Notes: generated from the letters alone by a model not told the origin. Counted from the first letter of the stretch, positions 40,701-49,539 are shown. The stretch: DNA of 64,000 nucleotides from Rugosibacter sp. (GCA_004322535.1 SCUZ01000103.1:51045-115044), one strand, 5' to 3'. Numbers and translations: made by a program.

Positions 40701-42393
40701 ACGTAACCGTGGGGCCACTGGACGGATTGGAAGCCGCACAGGATGATGCGCTGACAAAGCCGGTGTCCGAGGCAACCTGGCAGGTGACCGTTGGGCCACT
40801 GGACGGGTTTGAGGCTGTACAGGTGCCAACGTTAACCCAGCCGCTATCACTCGCGACTTGGCAGAATGTGACTGGATTAGTTCCTCCTGGGGTGCAGGTG
40901 CCTGTGTTTGTCCAGGAAGAAAATCCTCCGTTTCGACAGAACGGCTTGGAAGCATCAAGTGTTCCACCCGTGCAGTCGAAATTTATGTCGATACACGTTC
41001 CCCAGCTGGGGCTGCCGTTGGCTGTACATTTCCTCATACGGGCAGTGCGCTTCTGATTTTGCACGGTGCGTTGCTGATTTTGTACTGTACGTTTTGTCAC
41101 TTGCACCGTGCGCTTCTGCCACTGCACGGTCTTGGTCTGGGTGCGGGTAACACTACAAGAGACATTCCGGTAATTATTCGCAGCTGTATTCCATGTGTAC
41201 AACGCCGTTGCACCGTCAAAAATCGGCCTTGGCGAGACGGCGAACTTGCTAACAGCAGGATTGTAGGCATCGAGTTCGGCGATATTGCCGTCCTGATTAT
41301 CCATGCCGTCGATAGTCCCATTCAGCTTGGCGCCGCCGGTCCCGTTCCAGTAACCGTCGGTGGTGAGAATGGTAAAGTTCTGCTGGCAGGAATACTGCAC
41401 CGGATCACCTGACATTCCCTGGTTGATGCCGTCGGTCTTGCCCGCAAAGTAGCGGCCGGCGCGTGAGAGCGCCGTGCGCAGCGGTGTGCTGTTATTAGCA
41501 GTTTGCGAGTAGAACTTGGTGAACCAGTTGGATTTTTGCGTTGTATCGAAATCGGCGATGGTCAGGAACTTCGCAGTGGCAACGGGGCTGCCAGGGTTGA
41601 TGGTAATGAAGCCGACGCGGTAGCTGTCGCTCAGATTGACAAAGACACGGCCGGCGGCGGACTTCATCATGTTCAGGCGATAGCTGTAATAGCTGTACCA
41701 GTTGGCGAAGTTCTGGCGTTCATCGGTCGCGCCGGGGCCGGAGGTTGCGGACACCAGCACCTTGCGCCACAACGCGGTCTTGCTGGCTGCTGCACAGTTG
41801 GCAAAGATGGGGGCGGTGGTATTGGGGTAGCGGGAATTGTCGGTACAGATTTCCTGGGTGGTCAAGTCGGAGCTGCTGGATAGCGTTTTCTGGCAGTCGC
41901 CGGTCAGGGGAACCAGCGTAGTGGCGCCAAGGTAAGTCCAGTAGTAACCCGGCTGCGCCGTATCGCTGCTTTGCGATTTGAAACTTGAACTCAGGTTGGT
42001 CGCGGAAGAACTCGCGCCGTCATAACTGTAAAACCCGTCGTTGTAAGCAGCCGTAAAAGAGGCGGGGGTGGCGGCATTGACAGCGCCTCCCGTGCTGGTC
42101 TTGGGTACGATGTAGGTAATAGCGGGGCTGTAGTAGACGAGGTTGCAGTGGTTATTGCGGAACCCGACCGTATCCGTGTAGCTGCCGACATCATCCGGCA
42201 TGTATTTCCAAGCCATCGAGCCCGAATCGTCGAGTGTGAACAGGACGTTTGGCTTGACCTGTGTGGTAGAGGCACTGGCCAGCGGGTTATCGGCGAGGTC
42301 GGCAAGAGCGGCATAGGCTGTGCCAGCCATCATGAGTGTAGCAATGGCGGCAAGGAATGCGAGAGGGTGACGAGTTGTGGCGGAGTGGATCAT
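37747..42393 (-). CDS. pilY1: PilY1-type pilus tip protein with repeat insert
   Basis: A large (1548 residues from MIHSATTRHPL at 42393; the longer upstream reading overlaps pilX and has no signal peptide) PilY1/PilC-like adhesin secreted to the pilus tip. It has a signal peptide (to about residue 28), and a von Willebrand A-like domain whose MIDAS motif begins LFTLDDSGSM (about 49-58). The C-terminal beta-propeller (about 950-1500) has the conserved calcium-type site GVDLLGNVWRFDVND. Between about 414 and 618 is an unusual insert: basic repeats with RTVQ, then Cys/Trp repeats of about 28 residues. PilY1 controls retraction and adhesion. It is the largest gene of the pil cluster. Confidence 0.93.
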   Translation of the reverse strand: MIHSATTRHPLAFLAAIATLMMAGTAYAALADLADNPLASASTTQVKPNVLFTLDDSGSMAWKYMPDDVGSYTDTVGFRNNHCNLVYYSPAITYIVPKTSTGGAVNAATPASFTAAYNDGFYSYDGASSSATNLSSSFKSQSSDTAQPGYYWTYLGATTLVPLTGDCQKTLSSSSDLTTQEICTDNSRYPNTTAPIFANCAAASKTALWRKVLVSATSGPGATDERQNFANWYSYYSYRLNMMKSAAGRVFVNLSDSYRVGFITINPGSPVATAKFLTIADFDTTQKSNWFTKFYSQTANNSTPLRTALSRAGRYFAGKTDGINQGMSGDPVQYSCQQNFTILTTDGYWNGTGGAKLNGTIDGMDNQDGNIAELDAYNPAVSKFAVSPRPIFDGATALYTWNTAANNYRNVSCSVTRTQTKTVQWQKRTVQVTKRTVQNQQRTVQNQKRTARMRKCTANGSPSWGTCIDINFDCTGGTLDASKPFCRNGGFSSWTNTGTCTPGGTNPVTFCQVASDSGWVNVGTCTASNPSSGPTVTCQVASDTGFVSASSCAASNPSSGPTVTCGSSDSGWGDVASCTASSGGGATITCQTRDLTAWTDVASCSPSGPDGSGQEIKCQTFVDNTGQKNQYRTTVTSANYQGPNQSGSIVGTPTNTTGSWTDITGTCFIAGQQPALPPNGTAVASGGPPAPPSGCLSGSQVWPCETQGPVTGGSSNTLSDVAQYYYKTDLRTSTLGNCTGALGGTTDVCTNNVPSTGTGAEDDKAQWQHMTTFTMGLGLSGTVPYQSDYKTAATGSFQNIRSGSLNWPLPVADSPTALDDLWHTAVNGRGQYFSAGNPDTVVGGLTSALAGVSARVASAAAAATSNLEPVAGDNFAYTAKYVTQKWTGELEAHEIVLQDEFDPVTHALTASAGTVRSSIVWSAQGKLDMATRNACDNRIIKLFRSGATNNLVDFKWNTDTCVAGTPLGAPVGSPQTTLNATEQANFGATQIALLSQYPNMTDGVTPPASANQRSLAVGANLVNFLRGQRGLENFVANTANQLYRAREHILGDIINAQPVYVKAPFAEYDDAGYLAYKTANVSRTPIVFAAANDGMLHAFYAGTSIVDTNGGNEAWAFIPTMVLPNLYKLASENYAAQHVYSVDSTPTVGDVYDTANTTWKTILVGGLNKGGQGYYALDITNPTVPKALWEFKHSSTCYDSATASTWYADCHIGYTFSNPIISKLRDGRWVVFVTSGYNNVNAPSVSGDGVGYLYVLEAMTGKILYKISTGVGNATTPSGLNHINAWVENPTRNNQTERVYGVDLLGNVWRFDVNDILAPAGVEATRLATVVDSSAAAQPITTRPELAEVAGQPFVYVGTGRYLGTTDNSNVQTQSIWALRDDLTSTSLTSLRTTLKQMTITDQGSGTTAFRTVGCTAQCGSTTGWFADFPDTGERVTIDLKLQLGTLVVATNVPQNNACNIGGYSWLNYFNNATGNAIANSADAAVGRRLVGSDGTESLAVGINIVRLPGGKVVVIATTSAAQQLTVDAPFDVPPPTGKRISWREIIQ
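40540..41150 (-). repeat. Tandem-repeat insert inside pilY1
   Basis: The insert (residues about 414-618) has two parts. The first, 41035-41150, has four to five short units containing KRTVQ or QRTVQ, about seven residues each. The second, about 40540-41035, has units of roughly 28 residues, each with a Trp or Phe plus two Cys, such as SGWVNVGTCTASNPSSGP. The arrangement (W, then C, then Gly/Ser-rich turn, then C) resembles thrombospondin type 1 modules. Adjacent units share long identical DNA stretches, implying recent duplication. Confidence 0.75.
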
Positions 42394-42407
42394 GATCGTT
42401 CTCCTGG

Positions 42408-43073
42408 TCAATACATGACGACTTGCGTGTAAACCACCGTATTCGTAGGGCCGAATACGCGTGACGTGACGCGAAAATAAGGCTGAAAGGTGTTGGACAA
42501 AGCCTGGGTGCCATAACTGCCGGCGCCATGCGACCCTCCAGCCAATACAGAACCAATGGTGACGCATTGCTGACCTGCCGCATTGATGGCGCCCGAGGTC
42601 TGACACAAGCGGTGGATGACGTAGCGCACCTCGTTGCCGGCGCCATCGTCGCTGGTGGCGACGGCCGAGTTGGCCCAGTTGTAAGTCAGCGGGTCGAATG
42701 TCGAAGGAGCGGGCGTTGCACCGCAGTTATCCGGATTGCCGTCATTGTCGGCATCGGGGATATTGTTGACATTCAGTGAAGTGTTGCACCATCCAGGGTA
42801 ATAGCCTGCTGGCACACTTCCCAGTTCCAGGGTAGCCGCGCTCTGGGCAACCAGCCAGGTACGCGCCGCTTCGATGCCGCGATCAGCCGCTATGGTTGCT
42901 GTGCGCTTGAAGGAAAGGTTGCGGGCGATGATCAGGCCGGTGCCGATCTGCCGATACATCACGACACCCGCCAGCGTCATGGCCACCAGCATGATCAGCG
43001 CCAGCAACAGCACCACGCCGCGCTGGGTTTGCATTTGTCGCCGTTGCGACAAGCGCATGATATGAATACTCAT
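42408..43073 (-). CDS. pilX: PilX-like minor pilin
   Basis: A 221-residue PilX/PilK-type minor pilin. The N-terminal prepilin-like helix is QRGVVLLLALIMLVAMTLAG, with a transmembrane segment and no Gly-Phe cleavage signature but a PilX-family QRGVVL start. A disulfide-capable C-terminal domain follows. In Pseudomonas and Neisseria, PilX-type proteins prime pilus assembly with PilV, PilW and FimU and carry PilY1 to the tip. The start overlaps the pilW stop (ATGA), and pilY1 follows after 14 bp. Confidence 0.88.
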   Translation of the reverse strand: MSIHIMRLSQRRQMQTQRGVVLLLALIMLVAMTLAGVVMYRQIGTGLIIARNLSFKRTATIAADRGIEAARTWLVAQSAATLELGSVPAGYYPGWCNTSLNVNNIPDADNDGNPDNCGATPAPSTFDPLTYNWANSAVATSDDGAGNEVRYVIHRLCQTSGAINAAGQQCVTIGSVLAGGSHGAGSYGTQALSNTFQPYFRVTSRVFGPTNTVVYTQVVMY

Positions 43074-44254
43074 GACATACCCCAGACGAGGTTACGCAAA
43101 GGGATCACGGTTTCATATACCCGGTAGCGGTAATGCCGCCAGTCATTGGCATTGCCCGGCGTGGTGTCCGCCGTGCCGTCAATGTTGGTCATGGTGAATG
43201 CGCCGCCCGCCCACGTTGGCGCAACCGTCGTCACCGCCATTTTTTCATACTGCTGGCTGCGTGCCAGCAGGGCGACACGAAGGGCCCGCAGTTGCTGCCA
43301 GTTGGCCGGGGTCGCTACGCCCCATTCTCCGGCAGCGATCACGCCGTCGCTATTGGCGTCGACGCCATACTCGGCTTGCAGATTGATAATGCCTTCCGCA
43401 ACCTCCGTTGCCGCAGACTGATTCGTCAATGTGTTATTAACCGTGAGGAAGCGCCGGTTGGTGATCTGCCAGACATTGAGTTGCGGAAAGGGGCCCAAGT
43501 TAAAAATTGCACCAGAAGAGCCAACGCCTTTTGCCGTGCCGTCGTTATACCGCGCGCTGCCGCTGTTGTTGAGGAATTTTTCCTGCAAGCGGGCCAATGC
43601 GTCGGCCGCGAGCGCCGACTGGGCAGTCACATTCTGGTTGTTGGTAAAGTTGAGATAGGCGCCCGTGCCATGATCGACGGTGAGCCCGTTCGCATTGCCA
43701 TTGCCGGTGATCTCGAACAGCCCACAGACCGCGTTGCCGCTGTCGGCGGCGATCATCAAGTCGCCGGGAAGCAAGCCTGTGCGCGAATTTGCCCGTTTAA
43801 ACCCGTTGTTGTCCACCGTCGGCAGTGGCGAGAGATTGTTGAATGACTGGCTCGATGACATCGTGTCACCACTGCCATACAGTATGGTGATGGTGTCAGG
43901 CGCTCCGGCCGCGCCATTGGTAATCAGTACGGGGACCAAAGGGAAGTTGAAGGTACTTGGTGCTGGCCGGGTACTGTCATAGGCGGATACAATGCAGTTC
44001 ATCGCCGTTGCGTTGCCAAAACCGTAACCGGCCATCTTAAGGTCACGCTCAAGGCTGAACATGGCAATACTGCCCGATATCTGAGCGTCGCTACCCGCTG
44101 TGGTGGTGCGTTTGCGTGATTCCCAAGTCTGTATGGACTGGAACATCATTACCATGCCAATCAGGGCAACAGCCATGCCGACCAGCACCTCGACCAGTGT
44201 AAAGCCCTGGCTGTGGAGTGGATGGGATCGGGTGGTCGTGGAGGTGGTCGGCAT
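43070..44254 (-). CDS. pilW: PilW-like minor pilin
   Basis: A 394-residue PilW-family minor pilin with the type III prepilin signal QGFTLVEVLVGMAVALIGM: cleavage after the Gly before FTLVE, with Glu5 conserved. The long C-terminal domain has AATEVAEGIINLQAEYGVD, a PilW family signature. It overlaps pilX by 4 bp and lies 11 bp downstream of pilV. It should sit in the priming/tip complex with PilV, PilX, FimT and PilY1. Confidence 0.92.
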   Translation of the reverse strand: MPTTSTTTRSHPLHSQGFTLVEVLVGMAVALIGMVMMFQSIQTWESRKRTTTAGSDAQISGSIAMFSLERDLKMAGYGFGNATAMNCIVSAYDSTRPAPSTFNFPLVPVLITNGAAGAPDTITILYGSGDTMSSSQSFNNLSPLPTVDNNGFKRANSRTGLLPGDLMIAADSGNAVCGLFEITGNGNANGLTVDHGTGAYLNFTNNQNVTAQSALAADALARLQEKFLNNSGSARYNDGTAKGVGSSGAIFNLGPFPQLNVWQITNRRFLTVNNTLTNQSAATEVAEGIINLQAEYGVDANSDGVIAAGEWGVATPANWQQLRALRVALLARSQQYEKMAVTTVAPTWAGGAFTMTNIDGTADTTPGNANDWRHYRYRVYETVIPLRNLVWGMS

Positions 44255-44265
44255 GGTTATCTGGC

Positions 44266-44799
44266 TCAGTTGATATAGCCAATGACGCGGTGAAAACGCG
44301 GCCGCCCATCCTTGGGGCCTTGCCAGCAGACAGTGACGGCAACTTGGTTAGCTAAAGCAGTGGTGACGACAATTTGCTGCATGGACGCCGTGGAGCCCGG
44401 TAGTCGCGTCGCTGTGTTGGTCATGACGTTATTGATCCAGGCCGTGACCAGCGCATTGGCGGAGGAAGCGCCACCGAAATTGCAGCAATCAGTGTTCGCT
44501 GTCGCATCCGTAGCCAGCAGTTTGCAAGTAGTTGTCCCTCCTGTCGAACGGTGACTGAATCCGGCCAAATCGGCTGCATTGACATTGCCGTTCGCATCCC
44601 GCGTAACATTCAGATTGATCTGGCCAAGCATCTGATCAGCCAGGTTGGCGGCCTCGACCCGGTATTGTGAATCGGTTTGAATTGCGATCGAATTGGCTTG
44701 CAAGGCAATCATGGCTAAAATGCCAATAAAAAAGATCAGAATCCCGATCATGGCCTCAAGCAAAAAAGAACCTGTCTGATTTTTTTTTCTTGCGGTCAT
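44266..44799 (-). CDS. pilV: PilV-like minor pilin
   Basis: A 177-residue type IV pilus modification/minor pilin protein. The start is set at the ATG at 44799, because GAGGGG lies exactly six bases upstream; an ATG at 44805 directly abuts the ribosome site. The prepilin signal is GSFLLEAMIGILIFFIGIL, with Ser in place of the usual Phe at +1. The C-terminal half ends QVAVTVCWQGP, common in PilV. The start overlaps the fimT stop by one base (TGATG). Confidence 0.9.
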   Translation of the reverse strand: MTARKKNQTGSFLLEAMIGILIFFIGILAMIALQANSIAIQTDSQYRVEAANLADQMLGQINLNVTRDANGNVNAADLAGFSHRSTGGTTTCKLLATDATANTDCCNFGGASSANALVTAWINNVMTNTATRLPGSTASMQQIVVTTALANQVAVTVCWQGPKDGRPRFHRVIGYIN

Positions 44800-45434
44800 C
44801 AGCATCCCCTCGAGTCGCCTGCTGCCACGGCTGCCGCGCCGATTGCTGGATCGCACAGCCGGGCCTGGCCGCCGATGGCGACGATGACCTTGAGGCAGCG
44901 TACCGGGCCACCTGCGGTCACGCAGGTACCCGCATTCGGATTATTAAATTTGAACACGGCCTGGTTTGCCAGGCTGGTACGCCCCAGGCCATTGAAAACA
45001 ATAGAACTTATCGGCGCTGCCGGCGGCGCATCCGGATCAATGTTGGCCGGAGCTGATGTGTCGTTGATTTTTATCGCCGTCACTTGCCCGGTTCCGCGCC
45101 CAGAGCCCTCGATACCAAACTTGCCGTCGATGAAAGTGCCCATGTCGGCGGTCCTGACCAGCCAGTTGCTGCCACTGACCGAAGCCGCCGCCGTGCCCAC
45201 ATTAGCTGGAAGGGGATCCGTTGTCGTCAGCAGAAACTCAACCGGCGTATTCATCCTGACGGCTTCGGAACGGGTCAGCTGCATGCTGGCGAGGAACATT
45301 TCTGCCGCCGCGCGCAATTTGACGTTGCGGAGGTACTCGGCGAAACGCGGGACACCCAAGGCCAGCAGCACGCCGATGATGGCAACGGTAACTACCATCT
45401 CGATCAACGAGAAACCTTGACCAGAGCGCTGCAT
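44799..45434 (-). CDS. fimT: GspH/FimT-family minor pilin
   Basis: A 211-residue FimT/FimU-type pseudopilin. The start at 45434 (MQRSGQGFSLIEM) is preferred over 45452, which encodes the ribosome site GGAGG itself. The prepilin signal is GQGFSLIEMVVTVAIIG. The C-terminal domain is GspH-like with GNIxFxxxGR-type text SSIVFNGLGRTS and a Cys pair around GTCVTAGGPVRCLKV. It is the first of the tightly spaced fimT-pilV-pilW-pilX-pilY1 run and follows pilE. Confidence 0.9.
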   Translation of the reverse strand: MQRSGQGFSLIEMVVTVAIIGVLLALGVPRFAEYLRNVKLRAAAEMFLASMQLTRSEAVRMNTPVEFLLTTTDPLPANVGTAAASVSGSNWLVRTADMGTFIDGKFGIEGSGRGTGQVTAIKINDTSAPANIDPDAPPAAPISSIVFNGLGRTSLANQAVFKFNNPNAGTCVTAGGPVRCLKVIVAIGGQARLCDPAIGAAAVAAGDSRGC

Positions 45435-45438
45435 GATC

Positions 45439-45942
45439 TCAGCAGCCTCCACTTTTGCTGGTTACCCAGCAATTCTGCACGACTGCAGGCCAGACGGCAC
45501 CGGCAGCAATCGTTGTCGCGCGCACGTTGTTCTGAGTTACGGTATAAGAGAAGCCGGTCATGGAATCTCTGCCAGTGGCGGTCCACACATAAGACTGGCC
45601 GCTGTTGGCCGAGACGCACGCAAACGTGAAGCTTGCTGTTGCTGCCTGGACAACATTGCCGCATGTTGTATCGCCTGCACTGCCGTCGGCGTTGTAATAG
45701 CGATTGTCTTGAAAGTATTGTTCCATGCGTACCCGCACATCGGAGAGAGTGCCAACCGCTTCTGTAATCTTGCTGCGGATGATGTAGTCGTTGTAGTTGG
45801 GAATGGCAATTGCCGCAAGAATGGAAATAATGGCCACGACGACCATGAGTTCAATGAGCGTGAATCCGTATATGCCGTTTCGGCCTAACGGAGGACGCAT
45901 TGGGCAATGGGCAGAACGACAGGATGGAACTGGACGGGGCAT
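45439..45942 (-). CDS. pilE: PilE-type type IV pilin
   Basis: A 167-residue pilin starting at MPRPVPSCRS (45942), with AGGAGA seven bases upstream. The leader is long (about 24 residues, up to YG), and the mature protein starts FTLIELMVVVAIISILA with Glu5. The C-terminal part has the disulfide pair expected of PilE (NCWVTSKSGGC) and the YVWTATGRDSMTGFSYTVTQNN region. The six-gene spacing suggests it is the head of the fimT-pilV-pilW-pilX-pilY1 series. It could be a minor pilin rather than the major subunit. Confidence 0.88.
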   Translation of the reverse strand: MPRPVPSCRSAHCPMRPPLGRNGIYGFTLIELMVVVAIISILAAIAIPNYNDYIIRSKITEAVGTLSDVRVRMEQYFQDNRYYNADGSAGDTTCGNVVQAATASFTFACVSANSGQSYVWTATGRDSMTGFSYTVTQNNVRATTIAAGAVWPAVVQNCWVTSKSGGC

Positions 45943-46012
45943 GATTATTCTCCTTTGATTGAATAATGCCATTGCAGTTTGTCGAAAACCAGCGTCAGCT
46001 GACCAGTGGCAG

Positions 46013-46061
46013 AAAAAAGGCGATGGGCGTCACTGTTGGCTTGTTATTAGCCATCATCGCC
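46013..46061 (-). terminator. Possible terminator between mshQ and pilE
   Basis: On the minus strand GGCGATG / CATCGCC with a 29-nt loop is followed by six T. The loop is long, so the site is uncertain, but it lies where the msh run would end and the pil run begin. Confidence 0.4.
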
Positions 46062-46101
46062 GTATCACCAACGCCGACTTTTCATATGAAGGGATGGTAT
46101 T

Positions 46102-49100
46102 TCAATACCGTTCCCGCAGGTAAATATACGGTGCCTTCGGTGAGCCGACCCGGATACGGGCGTTGGGGTCTTGCGCCCAAATGGACGTGCCATTGCATAC
46201 TGATGACCAGAAGCCTTGCAGCCAGGGCAGGTTTGCCGCCGTGCCGCCGTGGGCCGGGTTGTTGCAGGAGGTATCTGCCCCGGCTGCATTCAGGTTGGCG
46301 GCGAGGTCGAAGCTGCCAGCTGCCCCACTACTGTTGAAGATGAGCGTGCCTTGGCCGGCATTCAGGGTGATCGGGCTGGCCGACTGGATGCCGGGCGCCA
46401 AACCGCCGCTGATGGCGAATGCAGCAGTGGGAATCGCGGTGCAGCTGTCGGCGCCGTTGATGTTCCAGCCAATGCCGGTGTATGCCTCGGTGCGCAAGGG
46501 GACACGCACGGGAAGGAGTTCCGAGCCGTAGGTGTTCATCAGGCGCAGACGGCCGAGGCGGAACTGGTTGCCGGCATCGAAGGTGAGAGGCGTCGCCGTC
46601 AGGCTGCCGGAAATCGTGGCTGGATTGCCAGCCGAGCCGGCTTCCGAAAGGTCGTCGAGTTGCAGGGCAAGCGAGAGGGTCGCGTTGAATGGTGCTTGTG
46701 TCACGGGATCTGGCGCGACAGCGGGATCGCGGCGCAGGGCGAGCTTGTCGGTCGAGCCGAAGGTGAGCGTGCCACTGCCGTTGTTGGCACTGGCGACGCT
46801 GGCAGTACCGACCATGCCAGCATTCAATGTTGCCCAGCCGGGCAGCGCCGTAGCCGGGATTGGTGTGTAGGTGTAGGTAGCAATCAACCGGGTTTTGCTG
46901 GCTGCATCCAGACGCGTCATGGCACAGGTCTGCGTTGGCGCGGTGCAGGCGGCACTGTTGTAGGCCAGGGGTGTGGCCAGCTTCCAGATGCCGCCGCTGC
47001 CGACCACGCCGAGATAATCCAGAGTCTGCGCCGGTGTGGCTGCGCCGTTCATGGCCTTGATCGTGACACTGGGTGCCAGCGCGTAGCCAAAAGGCTGGCC
47101 GAGATAGGTGAAACTGCGTGCAGCACAGGCCGAACCGAAGGTTTGCAGTAGCGGCACATTCAGGTTGAGCCGATAGCTCGCCGGCACGAAGCGGCCGCTG
47201 TAGATGACGGCATTGGAGCGGAAGTAACGCTGGATTCTGGTCGAATCCGCTGCATCGACGTTGGCGAAGCTGCGATCTTCGACTTCCCAGCTAAAGGCGC
47301 CGGCTTCACTATAGACGGCACTGGTGCTGGAGAGTACGCCGCTGGCATAGGTCCAGTTACCGACGGTGAAGCTGCCGGGGACGCAGGTGTAGCCGTTGGC
47401 GGCGCAATAGCCGGGATCCGGCAGCACCAGATTGCCGGGTACCAGCGTCGGGTTGCCGGCATAATTAGTAGTTGGGTTGTTGAGGCCATTTCTGGCCGTC
47501 AGACCCGAGAGGGAGAAGGGTTTTCCGGCGGCATGCACATTGCCACCGGAAGCCGCCAGATTGTTGAGCGACCGGCTGTTGCCGGGATTCTGCCAGTCGG
47601 CATCCTGCGTCGGTGCGCCGACGGTATTGATGTAGGACGGGCGAATGGCGAAGGCGTCGTTCGAGCAGCCATATTGGGTGGCGTCGGAGGCATTGATGAT
47701 CTTGAGTCGCACCTCAGGCCAGGCGTTGACCGGTGTTTTGGCAGGCAATGCAACACGGGTCGTGTTCGGGAAGTTCAGCGCGAAGGCCGTCAGGCCGGAA
47801 TCGGTGGCAATCACTGTCCAGCTGGATCGACAACCTTTGGCATCCATTGCCCCCGAATTGTCGCGGGCATCGAGAAACTGTACCGTGGTATTGCCATTGA
47901 ACGAACTCAGTGCGCCGCCGCTCAGCGACACGGCATCGATATTTCCGGAGCTGGATGCCAGCTGCATTCCAGCGATCTTGGTGCGAATCAGACCACTCAC
48001 CGAACCACCTGCGGTACTGCTGTCAAAGGCGTTGAAATTGCCCAGCGCGGGATTGCATACCGGGCACAGGCGCAGAGTACCATCGCGTTGCAACCCTTGT
48101 ACTTCATTGGCATAGATTGCGGCGATCTCGGTATCGGCCAGCACCCGGCTGTAAATTCCGGTTTCGTCGAGACGTCCCTGAAAACGGTAGTTGGAGCTAT
48201 TCTCGGTCGAGGCTAGATTCTCGCCGCCAATCGCTGCCGTGCCGGCATCCGAGCCCCAGGTGCCGGTGTAGATGTTATTGGTGTCAGAGAGCAGGTTGCC
48301 ACCAGCATCGTAGATGATCAGGCGGCGTGTCTTGGTTGCCGCATCGTGAGTGGCGACGACGAAATACCAATTGTTCGAGCTGACGATCGCTGGTGAATCG
48401 AAAATCACCGGACTCACCGCGCGTGAGAAAAAGCGTATCACGCCTGCGCCGCCATCGCCGAGGCTGATGGCAAAGCCGCCGGTGTTGTTCTGGTCATCGA
48501 CAAAAATGCGCTGCCCGCTCTTGACGACGTTGGTCGAGTATATCCACGAGGCGATCGTGAAGCTGGTGTAGCCGGGGGTGAAGCCAAGTTTAGGGAAGCT
48601 GGCGGGTAAGCCGATGTAGCCGGTGTTGCCGTCGAAGCTGTCTGCAGTGCAAATCCGGCCGGCCGAGGCGACGCTCATGCCGCCCGCCAGCGTACCGTGA
48701 TAGACATTCCCGCTGACGTCCACCGCCTGGGTCGGCGCACTGGTACATTCATCGAGCCGGTATTCGGCGAGCGGAGCTGTCGGCTTGAAGAAACGCAATG
48801 AAGAATAGGCAAGGGAGTTGATGGTGGTCAGGTCGACCGCGACGTAATCGGCGGCGCTCAGCTGATAGCCGACTTGTCCCATGCCCTGCGATGTATTGGC
48901 GATGTCCTTGTATTGATAGATGAAATCGCCGCTCTCCTGGAGAATCATCTGGACGTTGAACAGGCTGCTGCCGCTGTTCCATTCTTTCATCTGCGACCAG
49001 GTGACGACGAACTGGCGGCTGGGCGCGCTGCCGATCATGGCATAGGTGACGCGGCCCGCGCAGGGCGCCGGTGCGCCGCCGGGGCAGAAATCGGCACCAT

Positions 49101-49539
49101 ATACCCGCATGGTATTGTTCATGTTCGCATCAGGATAGGTGTACGGATAGGTCGGTGGTGGTCCGACAGTCTGTGTGCCATAGCCGCAATAGTTGTTGCC
49201 GAACTGGAGCCGACCGTTCGAGTTGATGCGCACCTGAGTGTAGACGGTGCCCCCGTAGGTAAAGTTGAATCCAAGGTTGATCGGAGCGGTGCCGTCGTCA
49301 TCGACCGGCGCGCTGTTCCATGCCGCGCATTGTGCGGCGCCACCCCAGGTGACATTGGTATGCGTGGTGTTGTCGATCCATGCCAGCGGGATGGGTGCGT
49401 AACCGTAGGTGGCTGCCTGTGCAGCGATGGTCGGCAAGAAACAGAGAATGCACAGCAACCCATGCCGGATAAAGCGTGCCACCCTGCAAAAAGTCGGCAT
49501 CGGTGATACGGTGCGCTGCGAATTGGACGGATTCATCAT
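46102..49539 (-). CDS. mshQ: MshQ-like protein with LamG and DUF6701 domains
   Basis: A 1145-residue secreted protein, the last of the msh run. The signal peptide ends about residue 43 (AAQA). A first domain (44-250) has GFNFTYGGTVYTQVRINSNGR, a PA14/nidogen-like pattern quoted as NSNGRLQFG. A LamG-like concanavalin domain (about 260-440) includes AEYRLDECTS and SFDGNTGYIGLPASF. The C-terminal 600 residues match the DUF6701 region seen in MshQ. In Vibrio it is an MSHA biogenesis protein of unclear role; the domains suggest adhesion. It overlaps mshP by 4 bp. Confidence 0.9.
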   Translation of the reverse strand: MMNPSNSQRTVSPMPTFCRVARFIRHGLLCILCFLPTIAAQAATYGYAPIPLAWIDNTTHTNVTWGGAAQCAAWNSAPVDDDGTAPINLGFNFTYGGTVYTQVRINSNGRLQFGNNYCGYGTQTVGPPPTYPYTYPDANMNNTMRVYGADFCPGGAPAPCAGRVTYAMIGSAPSRQFVVTWSQMKEWNSGSSLFNVQMILQESGDFIYQYKDIANTSQGMGQVGYQLSAADYVAVDLTTINSLAYSSLRFFKPTAPLAEYRLDECTSAPTQAVDVSGNVYHGTLAGGMSVASAGRICTADSFDGNTGYIGLPASFPKLGFTPGYTSFTIASWIYSTNVVKSGQRIFVDDQNNTGGFAISLGDGGAGVIRFFSRAVSPVIFDSPAIVSSNNWYFVVATHDAATKTRRLIIYDAGGNLLSDTNNIYTGTWGSDAGTAAIGGENLASTENSSNYRFQGRLDETGIYSRVLADTEIAAIYANEVQGLQRDGTLRLCPVCNPALGNFNAFDSSTAGGSVSGLIRTKIAGMQLASSSGNIDAVSLSGGALSSFNGNTTVQFLDARDNSGAMDAKGCRSSWTVIATDSGLTAFALNFPNTTRVALPAKTPVNAWPEVRLKIINASDATQYGCSNDAFAIRPSYINTVGAPTQDADWQNPGNSRSLNNLAASGGNVHAAGKPFSLSGLTARNGLNNPTTNYAGNPTLVPGNLVLPDPGYCAANGYTCVPGSFTVGNWTYASGVLSSTSAVYSEAGAFSWEVEDRSFANVDAADSTRIQRYFRSNAVIYSGRFVPASYRLNLNVPLLQTFGSACAARSFTYLGQPFGYALAPSVTIKAMNGAATPAQTLDYLGVVGSGGIWKLATPLAYNSAACTAPTQTCAMTRLDAASKTRLIATYTYTPIPATALPGWATLNAGMVGTASVASANNGSGTLTFGSTDKLALRRDPAVAPDPVTQAPFNATLSLALQLDDLSEAGSAGNPATISGSLTATPLTFDAGNQFRLGRLRLMNTYGSELLPVRVPLRTEAYTGIGWNINGADSCTAIPTAAFAISGGLAPGIQSASPITLNAGQGTLIFNSSGAAGSFDLAANLNAAGADTSCNNPAHGGTAANLPWLQGFWSSVCNGTSIWAQDPNARIRVGSPKAPYIYLRERY

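Noticed and set aside
41035..41150. Short regular repeats that might suggest a CRISPR array
   Set aside because: The repeats lie in frame inside pilY1 and encode RTVQ-type units, with no constant-length unique spacers and no cas genes.
42394..42606. N-terminal extension of PilY1
   Set aside because: It overlaps pilX and would place the signal peptide inside the protein. The ATG at 42393 is preferred.
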